DNA of 64,000 nucleotides from assembly GCF_037102585.1 (NCBI RefSeq), contig NW_027043829.1, forward strand, positions 3,472,001 to 3,536,000. Direction: 5' to 3'. How positions within the stretch are numbered: position 1 is the first letter of the stretch; the number at the start of each line of letters is the position of its first letter. Below the pieces are notes generated by a model. It was not told the origin of the DNA and did not search any database. It saw nothing but the letters and a program-made list of their open reading frames with translations. The DNA comes from Saccharomycopsis crataegensis. Its lineage: Eukaryota > Ascomycota > Saccharomycetes > Ascoideales > Saccharomycopsidaceae. Made by a program: the position numbers and the translations under genes. Of this stretch, positions 11,205 through 23,144 are shown piece by piece.

Positions 11205-12971
11205 CTAATAATCATTAAGTTGGAATAATCTAGCTTTACCAGCTTCATTACCAACGGCCAACATTTCTGAGTTTTTACTGAATGCCACGGCGGTGACTTT
11301 ACCCAATGGTGTTCCACTGGTTGGCCAGTTTTTATAAACTGAACAGCTTGGGATGTGGACCAATCTCAAAGAATCTTTCTTGGCTCTACTAGCAATACAC
11401 AACAATTGGCCATCGACATTAAACACAAGGCTGGAAATGCTAGTGACCAAACTTTCAATTGTTCCCATAGGTTTGCGCTGGTGAGTGTTAGATTGTTTCA
11501 AACGATCGTAAACATTGACAATACCATTGTTGCTACCAATGGCCAAATATCTATCGTTTTTGCCACCAAGTGCCAACTTGGTGATGCCAAGTCCATTTTC
11601 ATCTTGCCATTTACCAACGATTTCATTTGCCTGGAAATCAAATTCGTAAACTGTACCTGCGGTGTTGATGATCAACAACAATTGTTCAGTTTGGGACCAC
11701 ACAAAGTCGGCAACGACCCCATCAACTTTATAATTCTTAACAAAAGACCCGTTAGCAAGTGAAAGAATATTGACGTAACCATTATTACCGATCAATCCAA
11801 TATATTTATTCAAAGGAGATATTTTGAACGATTCAAAACTTTTTTGCAAATGTTTGATCCCGTACAAATTAGTAATTTTTTCAATTTCTCCGCTCATCAA
11901 ATCAAGTTTATACATAAACTTTCTTCTACCGGCAAGGAAGACTTTATTGGTATTGTTTGGGGTTGCAAAATACGCATTTTGAATTGGAGAATTTTTGAAG
12001 AAAAGCGTGGTGACCACATTATTGTTTTTTCCATCAATATGATAAATTCTCAAAGTTCTATCATAACCACCAGTCAACAACAAAGGTAATTCTGGGTGGA
12101 AATTTATCGATTGAATTGCCGATTGTGACAAATGCTTGTAATTAGCGTCTTTTAATCTGGCAATGTTGATATTTTTTGGGGTCAATAACTTAGGTTGTTT
12201 AGGTCGTTTATAAGATATGCTTGATTCCACGAGCTGAATCAATGTCTTTGGATTGTAACTATTTCTATCAATATCTTCTCCTCCTTCATCGTCAGTCACT
12301 GGTTCCGTATTATCTTCGTCGCTCGAGTTCTTCTCATCAACATCACTCATTTCTTCATCAGCCCAAGCTGGTCTAGGATATATCTTTTCGAACTGAGATC
12401 TAAGACGATTTATGAAGATTTTGCTATTTATTGTATCTTGGTCATAACTTGTTCTCAATTTCTTGATCTTTGATGAATATTTGAGGTTGATGTTCATTCT
12501 TTCATCATCACTGTCTACCCAGGCAGCTTCTTCTTCATCATCATCGCTATTCTCTCCATCGGTGGCTGATTCTTCACCATCTTTCATTTCAATATCGCCA
12601 TTTGCATCCGCTTGACCTTTTTTATCATCATCCATGAAAAATAACATATCATCTTGTAATCCAGCCATCTTCACATCTTCTTCTTCTTCTTTTTCACCAT
12701 CAAAGTTCCCCTCGTTATTATCATCATCAAATTCATCGTCACTAGAGTCATTCATAAAATTGTCCAAGTCTTTCAAATTGCTTTCAAACCCTTCGGCATC
12801 ACCAAAAACAAGTTTCTCAAGCTCGATTTCCTGTTCATCTTTTTCTGGTAATTCAACATTCTCTGGTCTTTTGAAAACGGATGAGATCACCTGGGTTTTT
12901 GGTTGTGATTGTTTTTTGTTATTCTTCTGCTGTTTTCCAGAAGCATTCTTCTGAGATTTCTTCTTGTCCAT
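11205..12971 (-). CDS. UTP18: U3 snoRNP / small-subunit processome WD40 protein Utp18
   Basis: Nucleolar protein needed for early cleavages of 18S pre-rRNA. It is 588 aa, close to the 594 aa of S. cerevisiae Utp18. A Lys/Gln-rich start is followed by a very acidic segment (residues about 40-260, several Asp/Glu runs). From about residue 280 come WD40 repeats with recognisable pieces such as LLTGGYDRTLRIYHIDG, LAIGSNNGIVNVYDR and MLAVGNEAGKARLFQL. The start is the ATG encoding MDKKKSQK; upstream in-frame codons start only with GTG. It ends tail to tail with NUP57, 235 bp apart. An RRPE-like element lies upstream. Confidence 0.9.
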   Translation of the reverse strand: MDKKKSQKNASGKQQKNNKKQSQPKTQVISSVFKRPENVELPEKDEQEIELEKLVFGDAEGFESNLKDLDNFMNDSSDDEFDDDNNEGNFDGEKEEEEDVKMAGLQDDMLFFMDDDKKGQADANGDIEMKDGEESATDGENSDDDEEEAAWVDSDDERMNINLKYSSKIKKLRTSYDQDTINSKIFINRLRSQFEKIYPRPAWADEEMSDVDEKNSSDEDNTEPVTDDEGGEDIDRNSYNPKTLIQLVESSISYKRPKQPKLLTPKNINIARLKDANYKHLSQSAIQSINFHPELPLLLTGGYDRTLRIYHIDGKNNNVVTTLFFKNSPIQNAYFATPNNTNKVFLAGRRKFMYKLDLMSGEIEKITNLYGIKHLQKSFESFKISPLNKYIGLIGNNGYVNILSLANGSFVKNYKVDGVVADFVWSQTEQLLLIINTAGTVYEFDFQANEIVGKWQDENGLGITKLALGGKNDRYLAIGSNNGIVNVYDRLKQSNTHQRKPMGTIESLVTSISSLVFNVDGQLLCIASRAKKDSLRLVHIPSCSVYKNWPTSGTPLGKVTAVAFSKNSEMLAVGNEAGKARLFQLNDY

Positions 12972-13408
12972 ATTTTTCAAAATGGTAATCGCCACCACAA
13001 GCCTCTAATTATATATTATCAAATAAGAAGAAGTAGTGAAAGAAAATGGCTGATTCTAACAATTTCCAGTTACTATGTTTTCCTAAAAAAAAAAAAAAAA
13101 AAAAATTTTCAAAAAAAATACCAATCCCATCGATTATTTCCTGATTACATAACCCTATCACAATAAATCTCGATGGCTTATGTAACACATATAAACTTTC
13201 ATGAAAACAAGGACAAATAACTCACACTATGACTACATTCATAAGTAATCTTACAAAAATAAGAGATTCTTTGAATAGAGTTATTAGACAACGTCAGGCA
13301 ATCTGACAATATACAATTTTTTTTTTATTCTTTTTTTTTTCGTTTTTTTTTTTTGCAGAAAATGCCATTAATTCTTTAAAATGAATGACATTGAAGAGAC
13401 AGTAGATC
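12972..13408. other. Intergenic region with a 21-A tract
   Basis: 437 bp between the UTP18 start and the PMT4 stop, both on the minus strand. A run of 21 A at 13085-13105 is followed directly by TTTTC and more A. Such poly(dA:dT) tracts are typical nucleosome-excluding promoter elements. Confidence 0.65.
13102..13111 (-). promoter_or_regulatory. RRPE-like element of UTP18
   Basis: On the minus strand this reads TGAAAATTTT, matching the ribosomal RNA processing element core shared by ribosome-biogenesis genes in yeasts. It lies about 130 bp before the UTP18 ATG. It overlaps the A tract, so some of the match is compositional. Confidence 0.45.
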
Positions 13409-15709
13409 TTAATATTCCCAGTCCCAAAGTTTTTCATCAGAAACTCTCCATGATGGCAATAAGTTCAAGTTCTTGAATTCCTTATTGGATCCCTTCATAC
13501 CAAAACTAAGTGGACTCAAGTACCAGAAAGCCCCGGCAATCAACGCATAGTTAGTAGCATAGGCCAAGAAGTATAAGACCTTCTTGTACTTGTAAGGACT
13601 ACGGTTAAGTGGGGACAATAATAACTCGAACATATAAGTGTATACCATCATGGCAAAGTATAATGCTGGTAAGTAATGGTGGACGTAGGTCACTCTACCC
13701 ATGATGACAAATGGTGCGAAATGCAAACCCCACCCAAACATTGGATAAACCCCACCCATGAGGAATAAGTTAAGTTTGTGAGTAACTGGTTCGGTAGCAG
13801 TAGGGAAATCATTATATTGTCTTTGCCATCTGAGAACGTAGACAACAACCAAAATTGCAAAACCAACAACAGCGACGGAGGAAGTCCATGTGGTAGCAGG
13901 GGACCCAATCAAGAAGTACTTGAGGTTTTCATCGTGCCATCCACATAATCTGATACCAACATTCAAAGAAGGCCACTGCCACCATTGAGAAGCCAAATCA
14001 TCTTGCTTATCTGGGTCTGGAACCAAAGCGTTATTGGTTGCCATCATTGCCAAGTTCAATTGGATGAAATCCTTGAAGAAATTGGTCTTTGGCAACTTGA
14101 AATCAGGAGCTGGAGCATCAAGCATTTCGTTTTCATGAGTTTCAATGTTCCACCAAGTTCTCTTATCTCTTTTGAAAGAATTCTTCACACAAATAACTTC
14201 ACCTTGACGGAAACCCCATTGAGGCAATTGAGCTCCAGAAGTACCCAAATAACAACCGTAAATTTGACTCTTAAGTCTAATAGAGGTGGTCAAAGGATGG
14301 AGTCTAGATTTGTTTTCGTTACCTTGTTGGTTGACAACTTCAATAATCCAGTTATCCTTTTCATCACCAATAGTCAAGTTACCGTAACAAGCAACTTCTT
14401 GTTGACCTTTAGTGACAGGACCTTGGATATCATGGGTATGTAAGTTTCTACCGGTAGATGGATGCATCAATCTGACAGCCATACCATCGTAAACAAATTC
14501 ACTAGAATTCCCTTCAGCTTCTCTGCTGTATGGTTCTAACCATCTAGCTCTTTGGAAAACCCAGTTGTTGTTTTGATCCTTATGGGAATAGGTAGTAACT
14601 TGTTGTTGCTGAGAACCTTCTGGGTAAGTTTGAACATGCGAGTGCAATAAACCACCAGACAATCCTTGGTTCTTGAGAGTAAGAACACTATTACCAATAG
14701 CAACATCTCTTGGACCAAGACCGACATTCGAACCAACCAAGTTAGCTTGGAATAATGAGTTCATATTAGCGTCCCCGGTACCAGAATGCCACAATAATTC
14801 GAAATGAATCTTGAAGCAAATCATAAACACAGTCATTGGAATCATAACTAAAGCAAAGATTCTGGAGATCCAGTGGTAGAAATAAATCTTGTTGGACATG
14901 GTTTTGTCACCGAAATATTGCCACAATTGAACAACGGTATAGATCCCTACCAAACTAGTAACGAATAAACCAACCATCTTAACAGAATCAACACAACCAA
15001 TGGAAATACCGAGCAACAAAAGCCATTTCCACCATTTTCTGCTAAATGGTTCGGCGCTTTGATTGTGGAATCTGACAAAGCAATAAACAGTGGTGACGGT
15101 GAAAAACAACAACATGGCATCCAAAAGAATAAATCTTCCAAGAGTCACGTAACTTTGTTCCAAAGCAACCATCAAAGTGAATAACCAGGTTGGCAAAATC
15201 CCAAAGCCAATTTCTTTACAAGTAAGATAAGCAAATGGAACACAAAGGGCACTGAAAGTGGCTTGGAACAATCTCATCTTCATGAAATCGATGTAATCTG
15301 GATACGCTTGACCTGATGGGAAATCCCAAGACCCGTTATAACCAGCCAAGTAACCAGAAAACCCGACCAACATTTTACCTAAAGGAGGATGAACATCATG
15401 GTAGAACTCATGTCTCAAGTAATAAGAACCAAACTTCCCAAAATGAGCTTCATCCCAAACCACAGATTTGTTAGCACCAATCTTGTAAACGCGTACAAGT
15501 ACCCCAAGAATAGTGAAGAGAATTGGAGCAATAATAGCTTCAAACTTTCTAAGCGATTGACAGGCGGACTCGCTTTGCTGGGCCTTAAGTTTGTTTGGAT
15601 CATCCACTTCTGATGATTCTTCAGCAATAATTTCTTCAACTTCTGCTGATTTGGCGGCAGCCTTCGAAGGAATATTAACCCCAGAGGCAACAGAACTGCT
15701 TGCAGCCAT
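13409..15709 (-). CDS. PMT4: Protein O-mannosyltransferase Pmt4
   Basis: ER membrane enzyme that moves mannose from dolichol-phosphate-mannose to Ser/Thr of secretory and membrane proteins. It is 766 aa, the Pmt4 family size (S. cerevisiae 762). After a cytosolic head with Ala/Ser/Glu, the first lumenal loop contains [14 protein letters not shown] with the essential Asp-Glu pair, then [10 protein letters not shown]. Several membrane spans follow, then a central lumenal MIR region (about 330-530, with LHSHVQTYP and GRNLHTHD), then further spans. VWDEAHFG rather than the Pmt1/Pmt2-type variants points to the Pmt4 branch, related to human POMT1. The CAG triplets I checked on the top strand were out of frame, so CTG codons are very rare here. 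Confidence 0.93.
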   Translation of the reverse strand: MAASSSVASGVNIPSKAAAKSAEVEEIIAEESSEVDDPNKLKAQQSESACQSLRKFEAIIAPILFTILGVLVRVYKIGANKSVVWDEAHFGKFGSYYLRHEFYHDVHPPLGKMLVGFSGYLAGYNGSWDFPSGQAYPDYIDFMKMRLFQATFSALCVPFAYLTCKEIGFGILPTWLFTLMVALEQSYVTLGRFILLDAMLLFFTVTTVYCFVRFHNQSAEPFSRKWWKWLLLLGISIGCVDSVKMVGLFVTSLVGIYTVVQLWQYFGDKTMSNKIYFYHWISRIFALVMIPMTVFMICFKIHFELLWHSGTGDANMNSLFQANLVGSNVGLGPRDVAIGNSVLTLKNQGLSGGLLHSHVQTYPEGSQQQQVTTYSHKDQNNNWVFQRARWLEPYSREAEGNSSEFVYDGMAVRLMHPSTGRNLHTHDIQGPVTKGQQEVACYGNLTIGDEKDNWIIEVVNQQGNENKSRLHPLTTSIRLKSQIYGCYLGTSGAQLPQWGFRQGEVICVKNSFKRDKRTWWNIETHENEMLDAPAPDFKLPKTNFFKDFIQLNLAMMATNNALVPDPDKQDDLASQWWQWPSLNVGIRLCGWHDENLKYFLIGSPATTWTSSVAVVGFAILVVVYVLRWQRQYNDFPTATEPVTHKLNLFLMGGVYPMFGWGLHFAPFVIMGRVTYVHHYLPALYFAMMVYTYMFELLLSPLNRSPYKYKKVLYFLAYATNYALIAGAFWYLSPLSFGMKGSNKEFKNLNLLPSWRVSDEKLWDWEY

Positions 15710-16733
15710 TGTGATATATGTAGTAGATTATTGGATGTTAATTTGTAAATTTCGGGGAGCAAAACAAACCAAGAAAAATTCAAAGAATTGTCAATGATGT
15801 GTTGTTTTGAAAGGCACAAAGAATCTTTTTTTATTTTAAATACTATTTCCCTTGATTGAATTTATCTGCAAAGACTACAATTCAGGAGAATATTTTCACA
15901 AAATAGAGATTCACACGAAAATATAACCACTCAAAATCTCAATTTTATTGTCTAGGATACGTTGATGATCTAACTGAAATTCAACGAAACGAACTAGCAA
16001 AAATCACAAAACAAAGTGGTTAATTGAAATGAGGCGACAGAGTGAAAGTTAATGGAGCAAAGAGAACACAGACTAGGAAATTGGATGGGTTTGAAACACC
16101 CTTTTGCTTTTTTGTTTTGTTGTTTCTTTGTATATGGTTGCAGAATGAACCCGTGTTTATCCTTGAATTTTTCATAACAGGTGTGTCTAAACACGGGAGA
16201 AAAAAATAAAGGAGTAGTTGCCCGGTTTGTGCGTTGCTGTTTTTTTTTGTTTTTTTTCTAAGCGCCCTCTGTTGTTTAAGCCATTTGGCACCTTTTTTCT
16301 GACACCTTTTATTGCAACTTCGTAATATAAATCACCATTTCTATGGAATTATTAGGATTCAAGGCACTTTGGGCCAGTTCTTAAAAAAAGCCCTGTGAGC
16401 GAAAGCAAAATTATTTTGATTGTCAACAAAAGCTCAGCAGACTGCATATTTGTCGTTGATATCTTAAACTCATCATTAAAGAAATTGAAACCCAAATAAG
16501 CCTATATTTTGTAATATAATTAAAGAAAAAAATTGAAAAGAAAAAATGAAAATAATATGTAATGTGCCCTATTCTTTTTTTTTTTTTGTTATTGGCATTT
16601 TTATGAACCTTTTTATAAAACTAATTTCATTATCAAGAGAAGAAAAGAGAGAGTAAATCTATTCTTAATACGAAAGAAAAAATTGTAAAAAAAAAAGAGT
16701 TAATTGAATGGTTTTTTGAAAGGAGAACCCAGC
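15710..16733. other. Intergenic region PMT4-PEP4
   Basis: 1,024 bp between the PMT4 start and the PEP4 stop. It has several T- and A-rich tracts and no plausible gene; the longest frame is 66 codons on the minus strand. It is presumably the PMT4 promoter plus the PEP4 3' region. Confidence 0.6.
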
Positions 16734-19479
<2,746 letters not shown>

Positions 19480-19674
19480 CCAGAATAAGAAAGCCATATG
19501 AAACGGGTGCTTGAACCCTGATAGTCCCTGTAAATTCTGTGTTGACTCTGTATCTCTCCTTTCTCTCAATGGCCAGAAATGGAAGAGTACCCCGATCTTC
19601 TGTTCAGTATTCACAAGACAGAAAATGAGGCTATTACTTTTTTGAATTAATATTATTAGAAAATATAACTTCAT
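19480..19674 (-). CDS. Doubtful small ORF with hydrophobic start
   Basis: ATG-started frame of 64 codons, about 213 bp downstream of the secreted-peptide gene on the same strand. It starts MKLYFLIILIQK, has a second hydrophobic patch, and contains RERR before a 25-residue polar tail. A weak signal-peptide-plus-dibasic-site pattern would make it a sibling of the upstream gene, but the sequence is also what AT-rich DNA yields by chance. No family recognised. Confidence 0.15.
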
Positions 19675-19887
19675 TTATTTGCTCGAACATATAGAAAATA
19701 AAAATAAAAAAGCAGAATTGAATTGAGCAAATGGATAAACGAATTAGCTACAAAAAATGAGCGATCTTTGGCAATGTCGATAGAGACTTTAGTCAAAGTC
19801 CTTCTTTCTTTCTTTCTCACTCTTTCAAAAGGAAAAAAAAAATAAGCGAAGTGAAAATTGCAAATAGTAAAAAGCAGCTTTGTGGTA

Positions 19888-20049
19888 TCATTCGTAAGGT
19901 TTAGGAGCTCCAAGCCATTTATATTTTTTAGTTCTTGGATCTCTTTTCCCCAAGGTTTGGTTTGCAGAAATCTTGGAAATATCAACCAACGAGCAAGACA
20001 CCGTAGAAATAAATACAAATGCGAGAACTAGTTTCATTAACTTAAACAT
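19888..20049 (-). CDS. Small secreted peptide precursor with Lys-Arg processing site
   Basis: A 53-aa frame. It starts MFKLMKLVLAFVFISTVSCS, a textbook signal peptide with a basic head, hydrophobic core and small residues before a cut near residues 18-20. A short pro-segment with the sequon NQT follows, then LGKR, a Kex2-type dibasic site, then the 17-residue tail DPRTKKYKWLGAPKPYE and a stop. The tail is basic, has one Trp and three Pro, and no Cys. The ATG sits in AACCAAAAAATG behind an A-rich leader of yeast type, and TATAAATA lies 133-140 bp upstream. The layout is that of a pheromone or other Kex2-released peptide, but there is a single peptide copy. I recognise no known family, so the function is unknown. 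Confidence 0.65.
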   Translation of the reverse strand: MFKLMKLVLAFVFISTVSCSLVDISKISANQTLGKRDPRTKKYKWLGAPKPYE

Positions 20050-20181
20050 TTTTTGGTTGATTTTTTCTTTTTGAAGATTTTTGAAGAAATAAGGAGACTA
20101 ATGGAGCAACGTTATTATTTTGTTGAAAAAAAAAGTGAAATACAAACTTTGGCTCTTCCCTTTTCTGAGGAAGAGAATGGA

Positions 20182-20189
20182 TATTTATA
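20182..20189 (-). promoter_or_regulatory. Probable TATA box of the secreted-peptide gene
   Basis: The minus strand reads TATAAATA, 133 bp before the ATG at 20049, an ordinary distance for a yeast TATA-driven gene. It supports real transcription of the small frame. Confidence 0.45.
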
Positions 20190-21147
20190 ATCAAATTCTT
20201 GTTGAGTTCTTTTCTAAATTAGTAATATTAACTGAAAAATGAAGAATAAATCTAAAACATATATGTTTCCTTAATCTAAAAATAAACGAGAATGGTGAAT
20301 AATAAACCACAACTGAATTTGAAAATATATCTTGAAGAGAACAAATAGTCATGGATTTGTAGTACTATTGTTGAAAAGTGCAATATGCTACCATTATAAA
20401 GTAAGCCATCATTAATTTTCAATGAAAACAGCTTTCGTTTATTGGTTTCATTTAGCTATTATATATTGGCAGTGGGGAGACATGCTCTACATTATTTGGA
20501 GTTCGCTTATTTACATTGCCACTCAGAGTTATATCCTTATTTTGACATACTTAATGATCTAAGAGTTGTATAAGCATCCTTCTTTTATTTTTTCCACCCT
20601 TGTCTTCTGCTTTTCCGTTGTTTGATACTGCATTCATGTTTTGCTGATATATGTTTACACTCACCAAAAAGAAATGTGCTTTTCCCTATTCAGACATCAA
20701 TCAGGAACAAAAACTAGGAAAACTAAAAATTGAATCAAGAAATCCTTAGAATCCTGAGATATTTTGCAGAAAATTAACAAGCAACAAGTACAAACACTTA
20801 TGATTACAAAAACAATCGCCAAAATTTAGCGTGCTAACCTTTAAATTGAAGACATAACTTACTATCAAATTATAGCAAAATGATAAAATCTATCGAAGTG
20901 ATAATAATACAATATAAAAAAGATATGACCTGGATCACCAAAAATATGGAACAAAACAAAACAAATGAAGGTAGCGAAAAAAAAAAAAAAAGGTGAAACA
21001 AAGATCAGATCACCTTCAATCATAAAAAAAAATTTACTTCCAACTCGTTCCGAGACAGTGACACATCCATACTGAATCATTGAATCAAAAACGCCAAATT
21101 AGACTTATTTGAAATCTCGTATTTGAATAAAAAATCGAACCCTTGAT
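20190..21147. other. Intergenic region up to TIF11
   Basis: About 960 bp between the peptide-gene promoter and the TIF11 stop. Short hydrophobic frames occur, for example 46 codons from 20422 on the plus strand, but none is persuasive. No RNA gene or repeat was recognised. Confidence 0.55.
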
Positions 21148-21615
21148 TCAAATGTCATCAATGTCCAAATCATCCAATTTACCATCTTCTTCTTCATCTT
21201 CGTCATCTGAGTCAGCACCGAATTCGAAACCGGCATCACCTTCTTCTTCTTCATCAAATCCAGCTTCGTTGATCTTGGCGTTTTCTGGCAATTCACCCAA
21301 AGATTTCAATTGTCTGGCTTCATCGATACTATATTTTTCAATGATATCACATTGGTCATCTTGGAAATCTCTCAATGACACAAGAACAATATCACCTGGA
21401 CCCATCCAGACTCTCTTACGCAATTTACCACGAATATGAGCAGTTCTCTTGACATCATCAAAACATTGGGCTTCGACTCTACCGTTCCCCAAAAGCTTGG
21501 TGACAGTGGCGTATTCTTGCCCTTCATCCTTAGTGATCAATTCACGCTTTGGGCCATCACCACTGTTCTTTCCTCTTCTCTTATTTTTACCACCTTTTCC
21601 TTTACTCTTTGGCAT
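21148..21615 (-). CDS. TIF11: Translation initiation factor eIF1A
   Basis: Binds the 40S A site and promotes scanning and start-codon choice. It is 155 aa against 153 in S. cerevisiae. The basic N-terminal tail starts [17 protein letters not shown]. The S1/IF1-type OB fold covers about residues 30-95 ([16 protein letters not shown], then [18 protein letters not shown]). A helical part follows, and the C-terminus is a long Asp/Glu tail ending DDLDIDDI. The start is placed at the ATG giving MPKSKG, the invariant eIF1A beginning; an in-frame codon nine residues upstream is not supported by the family. Confidence 0.95.
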   Translation of the reverse strand: MPKSKGKGGKNKRRGKNSGDGPKRELITKDEGQEYATVTKLLGNGRVEAQCFDDVKRTAHIRGKLRKRVWMGPGDIVLVSLRDFQDDQCDIIEKYSIDEARQLKSLGELPENAKINEAGFDEEEEGDAGFEFGADSDDEDEEEDGKLDDLDIDDI

Positions 21616-22388
21616 TTTTATTGATAATGTTTGTTGAAACAAGAAGAGTTATGTACTTGTGTAGCGTTATTTGGTGTGTGCCACTTGAAGAGACAAATCA
21701 GAAAAAATTTTTTTTATACCGCCTGACATTCACGTGCACACATATTGCTATAACCGCACTACTAACTTTTTTTTTTTCCTTTTTCCTCTGTAACAAAAGT
21801 TGCTGTGTCTCTTTATAGTAAAGTGAGAGGTACTTAGTTTTCTGTGGATACGCAAAACTTTGTTTTCCCACATGTAGTCAAAAATAACAATCGCCCCTGA
21901 AAGCAATCTGTGTCGTTCAGGATCATGATTCGCCAGGCTGCGGCCCCGGATTACGAAATGGATGACAGCACCGGCAGCAAAGATGATATAATAGAAATTA
22001 ATATAATTACTTGTTAGCAGTTTTGTGATTTTATCCAATCACCTTACTTGCCTTGCTTGCTACTGTTCTTGATCCCTTATTTTTTTTTTCCTTTTAGGCA
22101 CCCTACAGTAAGAACAATGGCTCCGATGACGGCAATGTGCAAGAAAAACCAGCACAGTCTAGAATGAAAAAGAAAGAGGTACCGAGGGTGATGATGTATT
22201 GATATTTTCTCAGTGGTCATTGCTATTCTATATTTGAAACCCTATATATAAATGGAGATGTTAATTTTGTTTTCTCATTTGCCTTTTCTGTTGGCTCGTC
22301 AGTAGTTATTGGTTGATTGGAAATAACATTAACTAATTTGGAAAGCGCGCAACTTTTTTTTATCAACTAAACAAATTCTATTACAAAT
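21616..22388. other. Divergent promoter region TIF11 / hydrophilin-like gene
   Basis: 773 bp between two divergent genes. A CCCCT motif (stress-response element on the opposite strand) lies at 21894-21898, and TATATATAAA occurs near 22242-22251, about 140 bp before the downstream ATG. Two tiny ATG frames (30 codons from 21925, 16 codons near 22118) show nothing recognisable. Confidence 0.5.
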
Positions 22389-22829
22389 ATGTCTAATTTT
22401 ATGAACAAGTTATCTGATAAGTTTTCTGGTAACGACAAGAAGTCTGGCAAAGACTATAACCAAGGAGACAACATGGGTAGTGGAAACTACGATTCTTCAA
22501 GACAAGATTCTGGATATATGGGCCAATCTATGGGGACTGGTGGGTATGACAACTCTGGATCTGGTGGATATGACAACTCTGGCATTGGTGGCTCAAACCT
22601 TGGTGAAGATGACAAAATTGACTGGAACCGCGGTGGTGATTCACAAGACTACAGCCAATCTCAATACGGTGCTCAAGGTACTAACGATGACTACATGAAG
22701 AAGGGCAAAGGTATGTCTGGAATGAGTAAGAGGGGTCAAGAAAGAAACACCAGAAGCCAAACCAGACAAAAAATGAACGAAGACTTGGATAACCCAGATT
22801 ATGGGGACTCTGGTAACACTGGCTATTAA
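22389..22829 (+). CDS. Small hydrophilic stress-type protein (hydrophilin-like)
   Basis: 146 aa, almost without hydrophobic residues after the first 12, rich in Gly, Asp, Asn, Ser, Tyr and Gln. It starts MSNFMNKLSDKFSG. The middle carries imperfect repeats of the form GGYDNSGSGGYDNSG. The C-terminal third is basic and Arg/Gln-rich before an acidic end. This composition defines hydrophilins, intrinsically disordered proteins made in osmotic, desiccation or heat stress; the Candida ASR family is a possible relative. A TATA-like run and a possible stress element upstream agree with inducible expression. Exact orthology is not established. Confidence 0.65.
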   Translation: MSNFMNKLSDKFSGNDKKSGKDYNQGDNMGSGNYDSSRQDSGYMGQSMGTGGYDNSGSGGYDNSGIGGSNLGEDDKIDWNRGGDSQDYSQSQYGAQGTNDDYMKKGKGMSGMSKRGQERNTRSQTRQKMNEDLDNPDYGDSGNTGY

Positions 22830-23144
22830 TCGTTACTTGATTAAGTTTGTTTTTCTTTTTTATTTATATCCATGGATATCATACTGCTGTTTGTAACCGG
22901 TCTTATATAGCGTGTATTTTTAAATTTTTAATCAAATGATGAATGTGATGTTGTTTTATAGAATAAAGATGTAGTAGCAGCTCTTCTCCTCATGTTGAAA
23001 CAAGTGGTTGCTGATTAGCAATTTTTCTGCGAAGAGCTAAAAAAAAAATTTCATTTTTTTTTTTTTTTAGTGAAAATTTATAGCGGACCTTTACAAACCA
23101 TCCTAACAAAAGATTAACAATATTACACCTGTCTTTGAGCAATA
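22830..23144. other. Intergenic region before UTP4
   Basis: 315 bp with an A9 run and a T15 run. It carries the UTP4 promoter with an RRPE-like motif; GCGAAGAG near 23029 faintly resembles the PAC element. Confidence 0.5.
23071..23080 (+). promoter_or_regulatory. RRPE-like element of UTP4
   Basis: TGAAAATTTA, 65-74 bp before the UTP4 ATG, matches the ribosomal RNA processing element core. A T-rich tract lies immediately before it. The same motif precedes UTP18 in this window. Confidence 0.45.

Noticed and set aside
20422-20562. 46-codon hydrophobic plus-strand frame (starts MKTAFVYWFHLA)
   Set aside because: It is hydrophobic throughout, without a cleavage site or polar tail; T-rich DNA gives such frames often.
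22118-22168. Possible small two-exon gene between TIF11 and the hydrophilin-like gene (a TTTTAG before a short ATG frame)
   Set aside because: The downstream frame is only 16 codons and no matching donor or first exon was found.
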